Assembly: GCF_016862795.1 (NCBI RefSeq)
Contig: NZ_BONQ01000078.1
Location: 1 to 61,442 of the forward strand
Source of the DNA: Dactylosporangium siamense
GTDB lineage: Bacteria; Actinomycetota; Actinomycetes; Mycobacteriales; Micromonosporaceae
DNA length: 61,442 nt
Reading direction: 5' to 3'
Part shown: positions 53,825 to 61,442 of the stretch, one piece after another
Position numbering within the stretch: position 1 is the stretch's first letter
How the letters are laid out: each line of letters begins with the position of its first letter
The notes under the pieces: model-generated
What the model was told of the DNA's origin: nothing
Databases searched by the model: none
What the model saw: only the letters and a program-made list of their open reading frames with translations
Program-made: the position numbers and the translations under genes

Positions 53825-55405
53825 CTAGAGTCGGAAAACGCCGAAGTTGGCGTCGTTCTCGCCGGCACGGACCAGCGCCAGGCACATGCCGAGCACGGTG
53901 CGGGTGTCGCGGGGGTCGATCACACCGTCGTCGTAGAGGCGGCCGGACAGGAACAGCGCCGCCGACTCCTGCTCGACCTTGTGCTCGACCATGAACCGCA
54001 TGGTGCGGTCCTGCTCCTCGTCGTAGGCGTGCCCCTTGGCCTCCGCGGCCTGCCGGGCGACGATCGACAGCACCCCGGCCAGCTGCTGCGGTCCCATCAC
54101 CGCCGACTTGGCGTTCGGCCAGGTGAACAGGAAGCGGGGCTCGAAGGCGCGGCCGCACATGCCGTAGTTGCCGGCGCCGTAGGACGCGCCGATGTTGACC
54201 GTCAGGTGCGGCACCTTGGAGTTCGCGACCGCGTTGATCATCAGGGCGCCGTGCTTGATGATGCCGCCCTGCTCGTATTCGCTGCCCACCATGTAGCCGG
54301 TGGTGTTCTGCAGGAACAGCAGGGGGGTGCCGGCGGCGTTGGCGAGCTGGATGAACTGGGCCGCCTTCTGCGCCTCCGCGGAGAACAGCACGCCGCGGGT
54401 GTTGGCGAGCACCCCGATGCGGTGTCCGTGGATGGCGCCCCAGCCGGTGCACAGCGCCTGGCCGTAGGCGGGCTTGAACTCGTCGAACTCGCTGCTGTCC
54501 AGGACCCTCGCCAGGATCTCGCGGGGGTCGAACGGCACGCGAAGGTCGGCGCTGGGAATGCCGAGGAGGTCGTCGGCCTCGTATTTAGGCTCGGGTCCGT
54601 AGGTTTTTGCCAGGTTGTATCCGAAATTTCGGACGCAGCTCCGCGCGAGCCTCAGCGCGTCGCGCTCGTCCTCGGCGACGTAGTCGGCCAGGCCCGAGCG
54701 CGTGGCGTGCATCGCCGCGCCGCCGAGGGTCTCGTCGTCCACCGTCTCGCCGGTCGCCATCTTGACCAGCGGCGGACCGGCGAGGAACACCTTGGCCCGG
54801 TCCCGCACGAAGATCGTGTAGTCCGACATGCCGGGCACGTACGCACCGCCGGCGGTCGCGTTGCCGAACACCACCGCGACCGTCGGGATGCGCGCCGCCG
54901 ACAGCCGGGTCAGGTCGCGGAACGCCGCCCCGCCGGGGATGAAGATCTCCGCCTGCTGCGGCAGGTCCGCGCCGCCCGACTCGACCAGGTTGATCATCGG
55001 CAGCCGGTTCTCCCGGGCGATCTGACCGGCCCGCTGGGTCTTCTTCAGCGAGAACGGGTTGACCGCGCCGCCGCGGACCGTCGGGTCGTTGGCCACGATC
55101 ACGCACGGCGTGCCCTCGACGATGCCGATGCCGGTGACGACGCTCGCACCGATCGGGTAGTCGGTGCCCCACGCGGCGACCGGGCAGATCTCCAGGAACG
55201 GCGAGTCGCGGTCGACCAGCAGCTCGATCCGCTCCCGGGGCAGCAGCTTGCCGCGGGCGTGGTGGCGGGTCACGTACTTCTCGCCCCCGCCGCCGCGCGC
55301 CTGTCGCAGCGCCGAGTCCAGCTCGGTCAGCCGCTCCAGCATCGCCTCCCGGTTGTCCAGGTAGGCGGGCCCACGCGGGTCGAGGGCACTGTTCAGGATC
55401 GGCAT
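53825..55405 (-). CDS. acyl-CoA carboxylase beta subunit (carboxyltransferase)
   Basis: A 526-residue carboxyltransferase. Both crotonase-fold halves are present: VESGGADLPQQAEIFIPGG in the N-half, and FLQNTTGYMVGSEYEQGGI with GASYGAGNYGMCGRAF in the C-half. These match methylcrotonyl-CoA/geranyl-CoA carboxylases more than propionyl-CoA ones. It transfers CO2 from biotin to an enoyl-CoA. It lies 4 bp after the first dehydrogenase gene and 8 bp before the alpha subunit gene. A short stretch at 54585-54640 has unusual AT-rich codons. Confidence 0.92.
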   Translation of the reverse strand: MPILNSALDPRGPAYLDNREAMLERLTELDSALRQARGGGGEKYVTRHHARGKLLPRERIELLVDRDSPFLEICPVAAWGTDYPIGASVVTGIGIVEGTPCVIVANDPTVRGGAVNPFSLKKTQRAGQIARENRLPMINLVESGGADLPQQAEIFIPGGAAFRDLTRLSAARIPTVAVVFGNATAGGAYVPGMSDYTIFVRDRAKVFLAGPPLVKMATGETVDDETLGGAAMHATRSGLADYVAEDERDALRLARSCVRNFGYNLAKTYGPEPKYEADDLLGIPSADLRVPFDPREILARVLDSSEFDEFKPAYGQALCTGWGAIHGHRIGVLANTRGVLFSAEAQKAAQFIQLANAAGTPLLFLQNTTGYMVGSEYEQGGIIKHGALMINAVANSKVPHLTVNIGASYGAGNYGMCGRAFEPRFLFTWPNAKSAVMGPQQLAGVLSIVARQAAEAKGHAYDEEQDRTMRFMVEHKVEQESAALFLSGRLYDDGVIDPRDTRTVLGMCLALVRAGENDANFGVFRL

Positions 55406-55409
55406 GCCT

Positions 55410-56507
55410 CTAGACCCCCAACTGCTTCGCGATGATCTCGTTCATGATCTCCGTGGTCCCGCCGCCGATGCCCATGATCCGAGCGTCCCGGTAGTGACGC
55501 TCGACCTCGGCGTCGCGCAGATACCCGAGGCCACCGTGCAGCTGCACGGCCTGGTCGACGACGTGGTCGCAGGCCGCGACCGCCGTGTTCTTCGCCATCG
55601 CCACCTCCGTAACGAGTAGCTCGCCGCTTGCGACACGTCTCGCGGCGTGTCGCACGTAGGTCCGGGCGACGTCGACCTGCCGGGCCATCTCGGCGAGCCG
55701 GTGCCTGACCAGCTGCCGGCTCGCGAGGGGCCGGCCGAACGTGTGCCGGTCGCGGACCCAGGCGAGGGTCAGGTCGAGGCAGCGCTGCGCGGTGGCGTAG
55801 CACTGCACGGCGAGGGAGAGCCGCTCGGCGGCGAAGTGCGCCAGCAGCGTGTGGATGCCGCCCACCTCGTGGCCGCGGGGCACCCGCACGTCCACAAAGG
55901 ACAGCTCCGCGGTGTCGGAGCAGTGCCAGCCCATCTTCTCCAGGGTCCTGGTGACGGTGAACCCCTGGATCACCAGCAGTTTGAGGCCGTCCCCGGTGCG
56001 CACCGCGGTGGTCGCGAAGTCGGCCCGGGCGCCGCTGGTGATGAAGAGCTTCGTGCCGTTGACGATGTACTGGTCGCCGTCGGCCCTCGCGGTGGTGCGG
56101 ATCCCGGCGACATCGGATCCGCCGTCCGGCTCGGTGACGGCCAGGCAGCCGATCAGCTCGCCGCGCAGCGTCGGCCGCACGAACCGGTCGATCAGGTCCC
56201 GGTCGCCGCCGGCGACGATGTGCGGCAGCGCGATGCCGTGCGTGAACAGCGCCGCGATCAGGCCCGACGAACCACCCGACTGGATGATCTCCTCGGTGAC
56301 CACGATCGAGTCGATCAGGTCGCCGCCCTCGCCGCCGACCTCCTCCGGGAAGCCGATGCCGAGCAGCCCGACCTCGGCGGCCCTGCGGTGCAGGTCTCTG
56401 GGCACCTCGCCGGCCCGCTCCCAGTCGCCGAGGTGCGGCACGATCTCCCGGCGGGTGAAATTCCGCACCAGGTCCCGCAGTTCGGGCTTCGCGAAGGCGT
56501 CGATCAT
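55410..56507 (-). CDS. acyl-CoA dehydrogenase (operon gene 5)
   Basis: A 365-residue acyl-CoA dehydrogenase. FAD and acyl binding are marked by GCLAVTEPDGGSDVAGI and the C-terminal RDARIMGIGGGTTEIMNEIIA. In the last motif Gly replaces the Glu of short-chain enzymes, as in isovaleryl- and long-chain types where the base lies elsewhere. It would introduce the alpha-beta double bond needed before carboxylation. Its ATG overlaps the stop of the preceding small gene (ATGA). Confidence 0.88.
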   Translation of the reverse strand: MIDAFAKPELRDLVRNFTRREIVPHLGDWERAGEVPRDLHRRAAEVGLLGIGFPEEVGGEGGDLIDSIVVTEEIIQSGGSSGLIAALFTHGIALPHIVAGGDRDLIDRFVRPTLRGELIGCLAVTEPDGGSDVAGIRTTARADGDQYIVNGTKLFITSGARADFATTAVRTGDGLKLLVIQGFTVTRTLEKMGWHCSDTAELSFVDVRVPRGHEVGGIHTLLAHFAAERLSLAVQCYATAQRCLDLTLAWVRDRHTFGRPLASRQLVRHRLAEMARQVDVARTYVRHAARRVASGELLVTEVAMAKNTAVAACDHVVDQAVQLHGGLGYLRDAEVERHYRDARIMGIGGGTTEIMNEIIAKQLGV

Positions 56508-56827
56508 GGCAACAACTCGTCGGGGATGTCGATGACTCTCGATCGCAGCCATTCGCCGAGTGCCTTGCCCTGCGGGTCGAAACGGGTGCTGGCCGCGACT
56601 CCGTCGCCGAGGATGCCCCGGATCAGGAAGTTCAGCGCGCGGAGGTTCGGCAGCTCGTGGCGCTCCACGGTTTGGACTTCCGGCAGCAGGTCCTTCAGGA
56701 GGTCCTCGGTGAGGGTGGCCCTGAGCCAGGCGTAGGCCTCGTCGGTGCGGGCCCAGACGCCGATGTTCGCGTCGCCGCCCTTGTCACCGGACCGGGCGCC
56801 GAACAGCGTCCCCAGCGGCACTCTCAT
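56504..56827 (-). CDS. AtuA-like C-terminal domain protein
   Basis: A 107-residue protein: RVPLGTLFGARSGDKGGDANIGVWAR then a helical part and PNLRALNFLIRGILGDGV. This domain is usually the C-terminal part of AtuA-family proteins; here it is a separate gene. It overlaps the AtuA gene (ATGA) upstream and the dehydrogenase gene downstream (4 bp), so it is probably made in equal amount with AtuA as a two-subunit version. Confidence 0.85.
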   Translation of the reverse strand: MRVPLGTLFGARSGDKGGDANIGVWARTDEAYAWLRATLTEDLLKDLLPEVQTVERHELPNLRALNFLIRGILGDGVAASTRFDPQGKALGEWLRSRVIDIPDELLP

Positions 56828-58056
56828 CGGACCTCCACCGTCGTGCCGTCCGGCAGGACCGCTACCTGTTGGATGGCGCTGCGTGGCACCAACTCCGCTT
56901 GAAAAATCCCGAAGGGCGTCGCGTCGCCGGGCGGCCCGGTCAGGGTGAGGCCGGGATAAGACGACAGGGCCAGCTCGACCGCCGCCTGCGAGAACGCCCG
57001 GCCGGCCTGTTTCTGATCCACGCTTTTGATGTGTACGGCCAGCAGAGCGCTCGCCCGTTGCTCGTCGTCGGCGTCCGGATGGTCGGTCCTGGCGAGGGTG
57101 AACTCCAGCTCGTGGTGCAGTCTTCGGCGCAGCTGGCGCTCGACGAGGGCGGCCTTCTCCTCGATCTGCAGTCCACACAGGACGAAGGTCATGCTGTTGC
57201 GGAAGCCGGCGAACGTCGGGGTGCCGACCTTCAGCGTGTCCGGCGGCGGGCTGCCCTTGACGCCCCGCACCTCGACCCGGTCCTGGTCCGATTGGGTGAG
57301 CCGGATCGTGTCGAAGTGCGTGGTGACGTCCGGGCCGAGGTAGGCCGGTGCGCCGATCTCGTAGAGCAACTGGGCGGTGACCGTGTCGATCGTGACCGCG
57401 CCGCCGGTGCCGGGGTGCTTGGTGATGACCGACGAGCCGTCCTCGTGCAGCTCGGCGATCGGGAAGCCGGGGTGGTCCAGGTTGGGCAGCTCGGTGAAGA
57501 ACGCGTAGTTGCCGCCGGTGGCCTGGGCGCCGCACTCCAGGATGTGCCCGGCCACGGTGGCGCCGGCGAGCGCGTCGTAGTCCCCGGGCTGCCAGCCGAA
57601 GTGGGCGATGCCGGGGCCGACCACCAGCGAGGCGTCGGTGACCCGGCCGGTGACCACGACGTCCGCGCCGCCCCGGAGGCACTCGGCGATGCCGGCGGCG
57701 CCGGTGTAGGCGTTCGGGTCGCTGGCCGAGACGTGGCCGACCCGGACGCTGAGCCCCAGCCGCTTCGCGAGGGCCTCGATCGCCCTTCTGAGGCCGGCCG
57801 GGTTGAGCCCGCCCGCGTTGGTGACGAGTTTCGTGCCCTGGTCGAGGGCCGTGCCGAGGGTGTGCTCGAGCTGGCGCAGGAACGTCTTCGCGTAGCCCGT
57901 GTCCGGGTCCTTCATCCGGTCCCTGGCCAGGATCAGCATGGTCAGCTCGGCGAGGTAGTCGCCGGTGAGCACGTCGAGCGGGCCGGCCTCGAGCATCTCC
58001 TGCCAGGCGGTCGCGCGGTCGCCGTAGAACCCCGAGGCGTTGCCGATGCGGATCAC
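56824..58056 (-). CDS. acyclic terpene utilization AtuA family protein (DUF1446)
   Basis: A 410-residue DUF1446 protein. It opens IRIGNASGFYGDRATAWQEM and contains TNAGGLNPAGLR, VVTGRVTDASLVVGPG and HILECGAQATGGNY, all strongly conserved in AtuA. Members lie in geraniol/citronellol (atu) and leucine-type degradation clusters; the reaction is not settled, with a hydratase-like role proposed. GTG 58056 overlaps the stop of the preceding gene (GTGA). The separately encoded C-terminal domain follows. Confidence 0.88.
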   Translation of the reverse strand: MIRIGNASGFYGDRATAWQEMLEAGPLDVLTGDYLAELTMLILARDRMKDPDTGYAKTFLRQLEHTLGTALDQGTKLVTNAGGLNPAGLRRAIEALAKRLGLSVRVGHVSASDPNAYTGAAGIAECLRGGADVVVTGRVTDASLVVGPGIAHFGWQPGDYDALAGATVAGHILECGAQATGGNYAFFTELPNLDHPGFPIAELHEDGSSVITKHPGTGGAVTIDTVTAQLLYEIGAPAYLGPDVTTHFDTIRLTQSDQDRVEVRGVKGSPPPDTLKVGTPTFAGFRNSMTFVLCGLQIEEKAALVERQLRRRLHHELEFTLARTDHPDADDEQRASALLAVHIKSVDQKQAGRAFSQAAVELALSSYPGLTLTGPPGDATPFGIFQAELVPRSAIQQVAVLPDGTTVEVR

Positions 58057-58862
58057 TGTGCTTGCGCTTTCGTCGGCTCCCGCTTTCCCCCGGGCGGGCC
58101 GGCGAACGCCTGGGCGAGGGTGGTCCACCGCCGGGCCGCTTCGCCGGTGGCCTGCAGCGCGAGGTCTGCCGGGTGCCTGCGCTGGGTGACCAGCAGGCAG
58201 AAGTCCTCGACCGGGCCGACGATCCGGTTCGGCGCGTCCTGCGGGCCGAACGTCCACACCTCGCCATCCACAGTGGACAGCTCGACCCGGAACGGTGTTT
58301 CTGGCGGGCTCTGCCCATGGCTGAGGAAGCTGTGCCCGATCGTGCGGAAGCCGAGGTTGGCCACGTGTCGCAGCCGGTCGGTGGGACGGCGGTGCTCCTG
58401 AGCGTCATCGCGGTCCGGGAACGTCTCGGCCACGTCCTGGCCGTGCGCCCACGTCTCCATCATCCGGCCCGTCGCGCTGGACAGCGGCGACATCGCGGTG
58501 CCGAACCACGGCAGCTTCTCGTCCTTCGGTTTGGCGCTCAGCGCCTCCGCGAGGGCGACCCGGCCGTCCCGCCAGCGGCGCAACAGCTCGTCCGGCGGGG
58601 CGATGGTGTCCGCCGCCGCGCGGTCCACCATCGTGGAGGGATCCTCGATCGCGCTCATCTGCCGGATGAACTCCGCCGGGTCTGTCGCGGCGAGGGTCGC
58701 CACCGTGTCGGTCCAGTGCAGGTGGGCGATCTGGTGCGCGACCGTCCAGCCTTTCGCGGGCGTCGGCCGGCTCCAGTCCCTGTCGTCGAGGGCCCGCACC
58801 AGACGGTCCAGCGACTCGGACTCCGCGTTCAGGTCGTCCAGGACCTCGTGCAACGTCACCAT
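58053..58862 (-). CDS. TIGR03084-type DinB-like metal-binding protein
   Basis: A 269-residue protein of the mycothiol maleylpyruvate isomerase/DinB-like four-helix family, TIGR03084 subgroup. The metal site histidines are in GWTVAHQIAHLHWTD and METWAHGQDVAE. A C-terminal domain with DAPNRIVGPVEDFCLLVTQRR follows. Relatives use mycothiol as cofactor; this subgroup recurs in acyl-CoA operons with AtuA and may act on a thioester or epoxide intermediate (inference). Its ATG comes 1 nt after the TetR stop. Confidence 0.82.
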   Translation of the reverse strand: MVTLHEVLDDLNAESESLDRLVRALDDRDWSRPTPAKGWTVAHQIAHLHWTDTVATLAATDPAEFIRQMSAIEDPSTMVDRAAADTIAPPDELLRRWRDGRVALAEALSAKPKDEKLPWFGTAMSPLSSATGRMMETWAHGQDVAETFPDRDDAQEHRRPTDRLRHVANLGFRTIGHSFLSHGQSPPETPFRVELSTVDGEVWTFGPQDAPNRIVGPVEDFCLLVTQRRHPADLALQATGEAARRWTTLAQAFAGPPGGKREPTKAQAQ

Positions 58863-58863
58863 G

Positions 58864-59457
58864 TCAGGTCCCCAGAATCGTCGTGAGCTGCAGCTTCCAC
58901 GCCGCGAGCAGCAGGCCGCGGCGGTGGCTGTCGTCGGTGAGGAGGTTGGCCACGCCGAGGCCGCGCAGCAGGTCCAGGGTGGCCTGGACCGCCTCACGGA
59001 CGCCCGGCCGGCGCTCGTCGGCGCTGAGCACCTCGACCGTCAGGCGGTGCATCTCCCGGCCGACCCTCGCCTCCAGGGGCACGAGCGCGTCGCGCAGCTC
59101 CGGATCGGTGCGGGCGGCGACCCACACCTCGAGGGCGGCGACGAACAGCGGCCCGGTGAACGCCGCCGCGAGGATGTCGAGCACCCGGTCGAGGCGCTCG
59201 TCGCGGTCCCCGGTCAGCGCGGCGGCCTCCTTGCGGATCTCCTCGGCGCGCCGCTCGGCGAGGTGCGTGACGGCGGCGAGCACCAGGGCGGCGCGCGTGG
59301 GGTAGTGGTGCAGCTGGGCGCCGCGGGAGACGCCGGCGCGCTCGGCGATGACCGTGGTGGTCGCGCCCGACCAGCCGTGCAGCACCAGGCAGTCGACGGT
59401 CGCCTCCAGCAGGCGCTGCTGGGTGGCGCGGCTGCGCTCCTGCTGTGGGGCTCTCAC
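58864..59457 (-). CDS. TetR family transcriptional regulator (operon head)
   Basis: A 197-residue TetR regulator. The HTH is at about 10-57: TQQRLLEATVDCLVLHGWSGATTTVIAERAGVSRGAQLHHY. The C-terminal ligand domain is helical and hydrophobic. GTG 59457 was chosen because CACCCT lies 7 nt upstream and a TTGACT -35 lies 17 bp before that; the longer frame to 59526 has no start signal. A palindrome over the -35 predicts autoregulation of the whole eight-gene operon, probably relieved by an acyl-CoA. Confidence 0.86.
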   Translation of the reverse strand: MRAPQQERSRATQQRLLEATVDCLVLHGWSGATTTVIAERAGVSRGAQLHHYPTRAALVLAAVTHLAERRAEEIRKEAAALTGDRDERLDRVLDILAAAFTGPLFVAALEVWVAARTDPELRDALVPLEARVGREMHRLTVEVLSADERRPGVREAVQATLDLLRGLGVANLLTDDSHRRGLLLAAWKLQLTTILGT

Positions 59458-59464
59458 CCTTCCG

Positions 59465-59501
59465 AGGGTGCTGCCCGCGAAACAAACAGTCAAGCCTGAC
59501 T
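59465..59501 (-). promoter_or_regulatory. operon promoter with TetR-type operator
   Basis: On the minus strand TTGACT (59493-59488), 17 bp, CACCCT (59470-59465), 7 nt, GTG 59457. The inverted repeat AGTCA-AGCC-TGACT (59488-59501) covers the -35. This is the only visible promoter for the eight genes down to 50611. Confidence 0.65.
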
Positions 59502-59510
59502 TTTTTGGTG

Positions 59511-59556
59511 GCAGACAAAAAGGCACGCGGCGGGCGTGCCCTTTTGGGGTGTCTGC
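59511..59556 (-). terminator. Rho-independent terminator of crp
   Basis: GGCACGC (59522-59528) pairs with GCGTGCC (59534-59540). GCAGAC (59511-59516) and GTCTGC (59551-59556) extend the outer stem. On the minus strand the inner stem is followed by TTTTT, a textbook intrinsic terminator, insulating the acyl-CoA operon from crp. Confidence 0.85.
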
Positions 59557-59592
59557 GCTGTTCGGCTTTCGGGCCTGCGCTTTTTTCGGTTG

Positions 59593-60270
59593 TCAGACGC
59601 GGGCGCGGCGGGCCAGGCGCTCCGGGTCCATGATGATGACGCTCTTGCCGTCCAGGCGGAGCCAGCCGCGGGAGGCGAAGTCCGCGAGGGCCTTGTTGAC
59701 CGTTTCGCGGGAGGCGCCGACGAGCTGCGCCATCTCCTCCTGGGTCAGGTCGTGGTTGACCCGCAGGACACCGCCGTCACGGGTGCCGAAGCGGCCCGCC
59801 ATCTGCAGCAGCGTCTTGGCCACCCGGCCGGGCACGTCGGTGAAGATCAGGTCGGCGAGGGCGTCGTTCGTGCGCCGCAGCCTCCTCGCGAGGACCCGCA
59901 GCAGCTGCTCGGCGATCTCCGGCCGGTTGGTCAGCCACGGCCGCAGCGCCTGCTTGCGCAGCCGCGCCAGCCGCGTGTCGAGCACCGCCGTGGCGGTCGC
60001 GGTCCGCGGCCCCGGGTCGAACAGGGACAGCTCGCCGACCATGTCACTCGGGCCCATCACGGCGATCAGGTTCTGCCGGCCATCGGCGGCCCGGCGACCA
60101 ACCTTGATCTTGCCGGACAGCACGATGTACAGACTGTCGCCCGGCTCGCCCTCACTGAACACGATCTCGCCCTTGCGGACGTCGATCGTCTCCATCTCCT
60201 TGGCGAGGGATTCGGCAGCCTCGGGCTCGACACCCTGGAAAATGCCGCTGCGCGCCAGTACCTCGTCCAT
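59593..60270 (-). CDS. crp: cAMP receptor protein, Crp/Fnr family
   Basis: A 225-residue global regulator. The cyclic nucleotide domain has [15 protein letters not shown] with Glu80, Arg89 and Thr90 for cAMP. The C-terminal HTH is [24 protein letters not shown] find it strongly similar from memory to mycobacterial Crp (Rv3676) and corynebacterial GlxR. ATG 60270 has GAGGTGG 6 nt upstream; GTG 60279 would add three residues. A class III cyclase gene is in the same window. The 250 bp upstream to the divergent gene show no clear TGTGA-N6-TCACA site. Confidence 0.94.
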   Translation of the reverse strand: MDEVLARSGIFQGVEPEAAESLAKEMETIDVRKGEIVFSEGEPGDSLYIVLSGKIKVGRRAADGRQNLIAVMGPSDMVGELSLFDPGPRTATATAVLDTRLARLRKQALRPWLTNRPEIAEQLLRVLARRLRRTNDALADLIFTDVPGRVAKTLLQMAGRFGTRDGGVLRVNHDLTQEEMAQLVGASRETVNKALADFASRGWLRLDGKSVIIMDPERLARRARV

Positions 60271-60520
60271 CGCGTCCACCTCGAATCCGTCGGCGTGTCA
60301 CTCGCCATGAGCAATCACGCGAACGTCAGTTTATGCACACGGGGTCGTGTCCCGGGCGTCGGGCAGGATGCTCACGATACATGCCGACCTGCGGCGCGGT
60401 GCCTGTCCACGGTACCCGTAACGCATTGGAGCCGGACCATCACGAGGTCGCGCGGGTGCGATATGTTCGCCGCGGGGCGACTCGACCCCACAGCTGAAAG
60501 ACCGGTTGGGTGGGAAGCGC

Positions 60521-61442
60521 ATGACGGTGTACGGCGGACCGCCGAGCGACCCGTCCCGTTGGCCGGACGATCGCGATCAGCCTCCACGCGATCAACCGCC
60601 CGGACCGGGCCAGGGTTACGGGCCCGAGGGCGCTGACCCCCGTGGTGCTGATCCTCGTGGTGCTGATCCTCGTGGTCTTGATCGGCGCGGGGACAGGACG
60701 CCGGACCCGCGGACCGGGGCCTGGGGCGACGAGCGCGGCCAGGAGCCCGGCACGGCCGCCTGGGGCGCCGATCCCGGTGCCGCCGCCTGGGGCGGGGACG
60801 GGCGGGGTGCCGAACCCGCGACGGCCGCCTGGACCGGTGAGGACCGTCGTGACGACGCCGGGCCGCCCGCCTGGAGCGGCGACACCCGGCCCGGCGATCC
60901 GCGCGGCGCCGAACTGCGCGGTGGCGACTTCCGCGCGGGCCCGCCCTCCGGCGACATCCACGGCGGCCAGCAGGCCGACCGCGGCGGATGGGCACCCGCC
61001 GACACCCGTGGCGCTCAGCCGCCCGGTCCGACCTTCGGTGGCACCGCTCCGGTTCGCGGGAGCGCCTCGCCGACCGGCTCGATGTTCGACCCGGCCCCGC
61101 CGGCGCGCGGCGGTGCGGCACCCGGCTATGACGGCGGGCCACCGGCGCGGGGCTCGGCCGCACCGCCGGCCTCGTTCGACGCCGGCCACCAGGCCCGGGG
61201 GAGCGCCTCGCCGACCGGCTCGCTGTTCGACACCGGCGGGCCGGGTGCCGGCCCGGTCCGTGGTAGCGCCAGGCCCGCCGGCGGCACCTATGGCGCCGCG
61301 GCCGGACCGGGCCCCAATGCCGAGCCGACCGGCTCCGTCCGCGACAGCGGGCCGCCGGCGACCGGCACCTTCCGGGACGCGGGTGCTCCGCCCACCGGCA
61401 CGTTCCGCGACGCTCAGCCGCCCGCGACGGGCACGTTCCGCG
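60521..61442 (+). CDS. long disordered Pro/Gly/Ala/Asp-rich protein, 5' part only
   Basis: An uninterrupted frame of at least 307 codons running off the right edge. It starts MTVYGGPPSDPSRWPDD. The composition is low-complexity: three ADPRG repeats (60639-60683, a 15-bp repeat), recurrent TAAWG/PAWSG units, RGSASPTGS(M/L)FD units, and, at the end, PPATGTFRDA units. There is no signal peptide or membrane helix so far. Such tracts usually precede a membrane helix or a folded domain in actinobacterial envelope or regulatory proteins; the family cannot be told without the rest. GGGTGGGAAG precedes the ATG. It is divergent from crp. Confidence 0.7.
   Translation, partial: MTVYGGPPSDPSRWPDDRDQPPRDQPPGPGQGYGPEGADPRGADPRGADPRGLDRRGDRTPDPRTGAWGDERGQEPGTAAWGADPGAAAWGGDGRGAEPATAAWTGEDRRDDAGPPAWSGDTRPGDPRGAELRGGDFRAGPPSGDIHGGQQADRGGWAPADTRGAQPPGPTFGGTAPVRGSASPTGSMFDPAPPARGGAAPGYDGGPPARGSAAPPASFDAGHQARGSASPTGSLFDTGGPGAGPVRGSARPAGGTYGAAAGPGPNAEPTGSVRDSGPPATGTFRDAGAPPTGTFRDAQPPATGTFR

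Noticed and set aside
60290..60330. Possible Crp site (TGTCAC / AATCACGC) upstream of crp
   Set aside because: GTGA and TCAC half-sites do not fall at the 6-bp spacing of TGTGA-N6-TCACA.

Overview
This is a high-GC (roughly 70% or more) actinobacterial chromosome segment. Actinobacterial markers are WhiB, an IdeR/DtxR-type iron box, GpgS, a SAM-I riboswitch, a SARP-type regulator, a groEL controlled by CIRCE sites, and many genes whose start codon lies 6-7 nt after a TAnnnT -10 hexamer (leaderless mRNAs). Gene style and the decayed RepSA fragment next to tRNA-Pro suggest Micromonosporaceae (Actinoplanes-like); this family assignment is an inference.

Layout. 1-1.5 kb: ABC permease and a small membrane protein behind an 80-bp duplication. 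1.8-9.2 kb: gpgS, SAM-riboswitch thrC, an acetyltransferase, an HTH regulator divergent from an MFS exporter, and paaN. 9.5-13.2 kb: cold-shock protein, CIRCE-controlled groEL, a dipeptidase and a small polar protein. 13.4-18.2 kb: acetyltransferase, a decayed patch, GlcD-like oxidase, DUF4031 protein, iron-boxed bfd-bfr and an HD protein. 18.3-30.7 kb: a GGDEF-STAND-TPR fusion divergent from a secreted subtilase with a tryptophan-repeat tail, glpD, SRPBCC protein, a phytoene-desaturase-like oxidoreductase, a ten-unit 22-bp tandem array, a polytopic membrane subtilase, then 1.1 kb of non-coding DNA. 30.7-34.7 kb: a SARP-like regulator, a secreted tandem P-domain protein, a RepSA fragment and tRNA-Pro. 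34.7-45.4 kb: a hydrolase/metallophosphoesterase pair, YqeY, a PASTA-containing PBP, WhiB, two ArsA-like ATPases, a proline-rich membrane protein, DUF4177 protein, RidA and an MBL hydrolase. From memory this resembles the ponA2-whiB4-ArsA-RidA-MBL-crp block of mycobacteria. 45.4-61.4 kb: a zinc-ribbon adenylate cyclase/ATPase, a Ser/Thr kinase, an eight-gene TetR-headed acyl-CoA operon (AtuA family, biotin-dependent carboxylase, two dehydrogenases), crp, and the start of a long disordered protein running off the window.

Working together. The class III cyclase and Crp could form a local cAMP make-and-sense pair, with the Ser/Thr kinase directly downstream of the cyclase. The TetR-headed operon looks like one catabolic unit for a branched or terpenoid-derived acyl-CoA. 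ArsA pair, WhiB and PBP probably belong to a conserved envelope/redox module. The most unusual items are the GGDEF-STAND-TPR fusion with its divergent subtilase, the membrane-embedded subtilase behind the 22-bp array, and SAM-riboswitch control of a zinc-ribbon threonine synthase.
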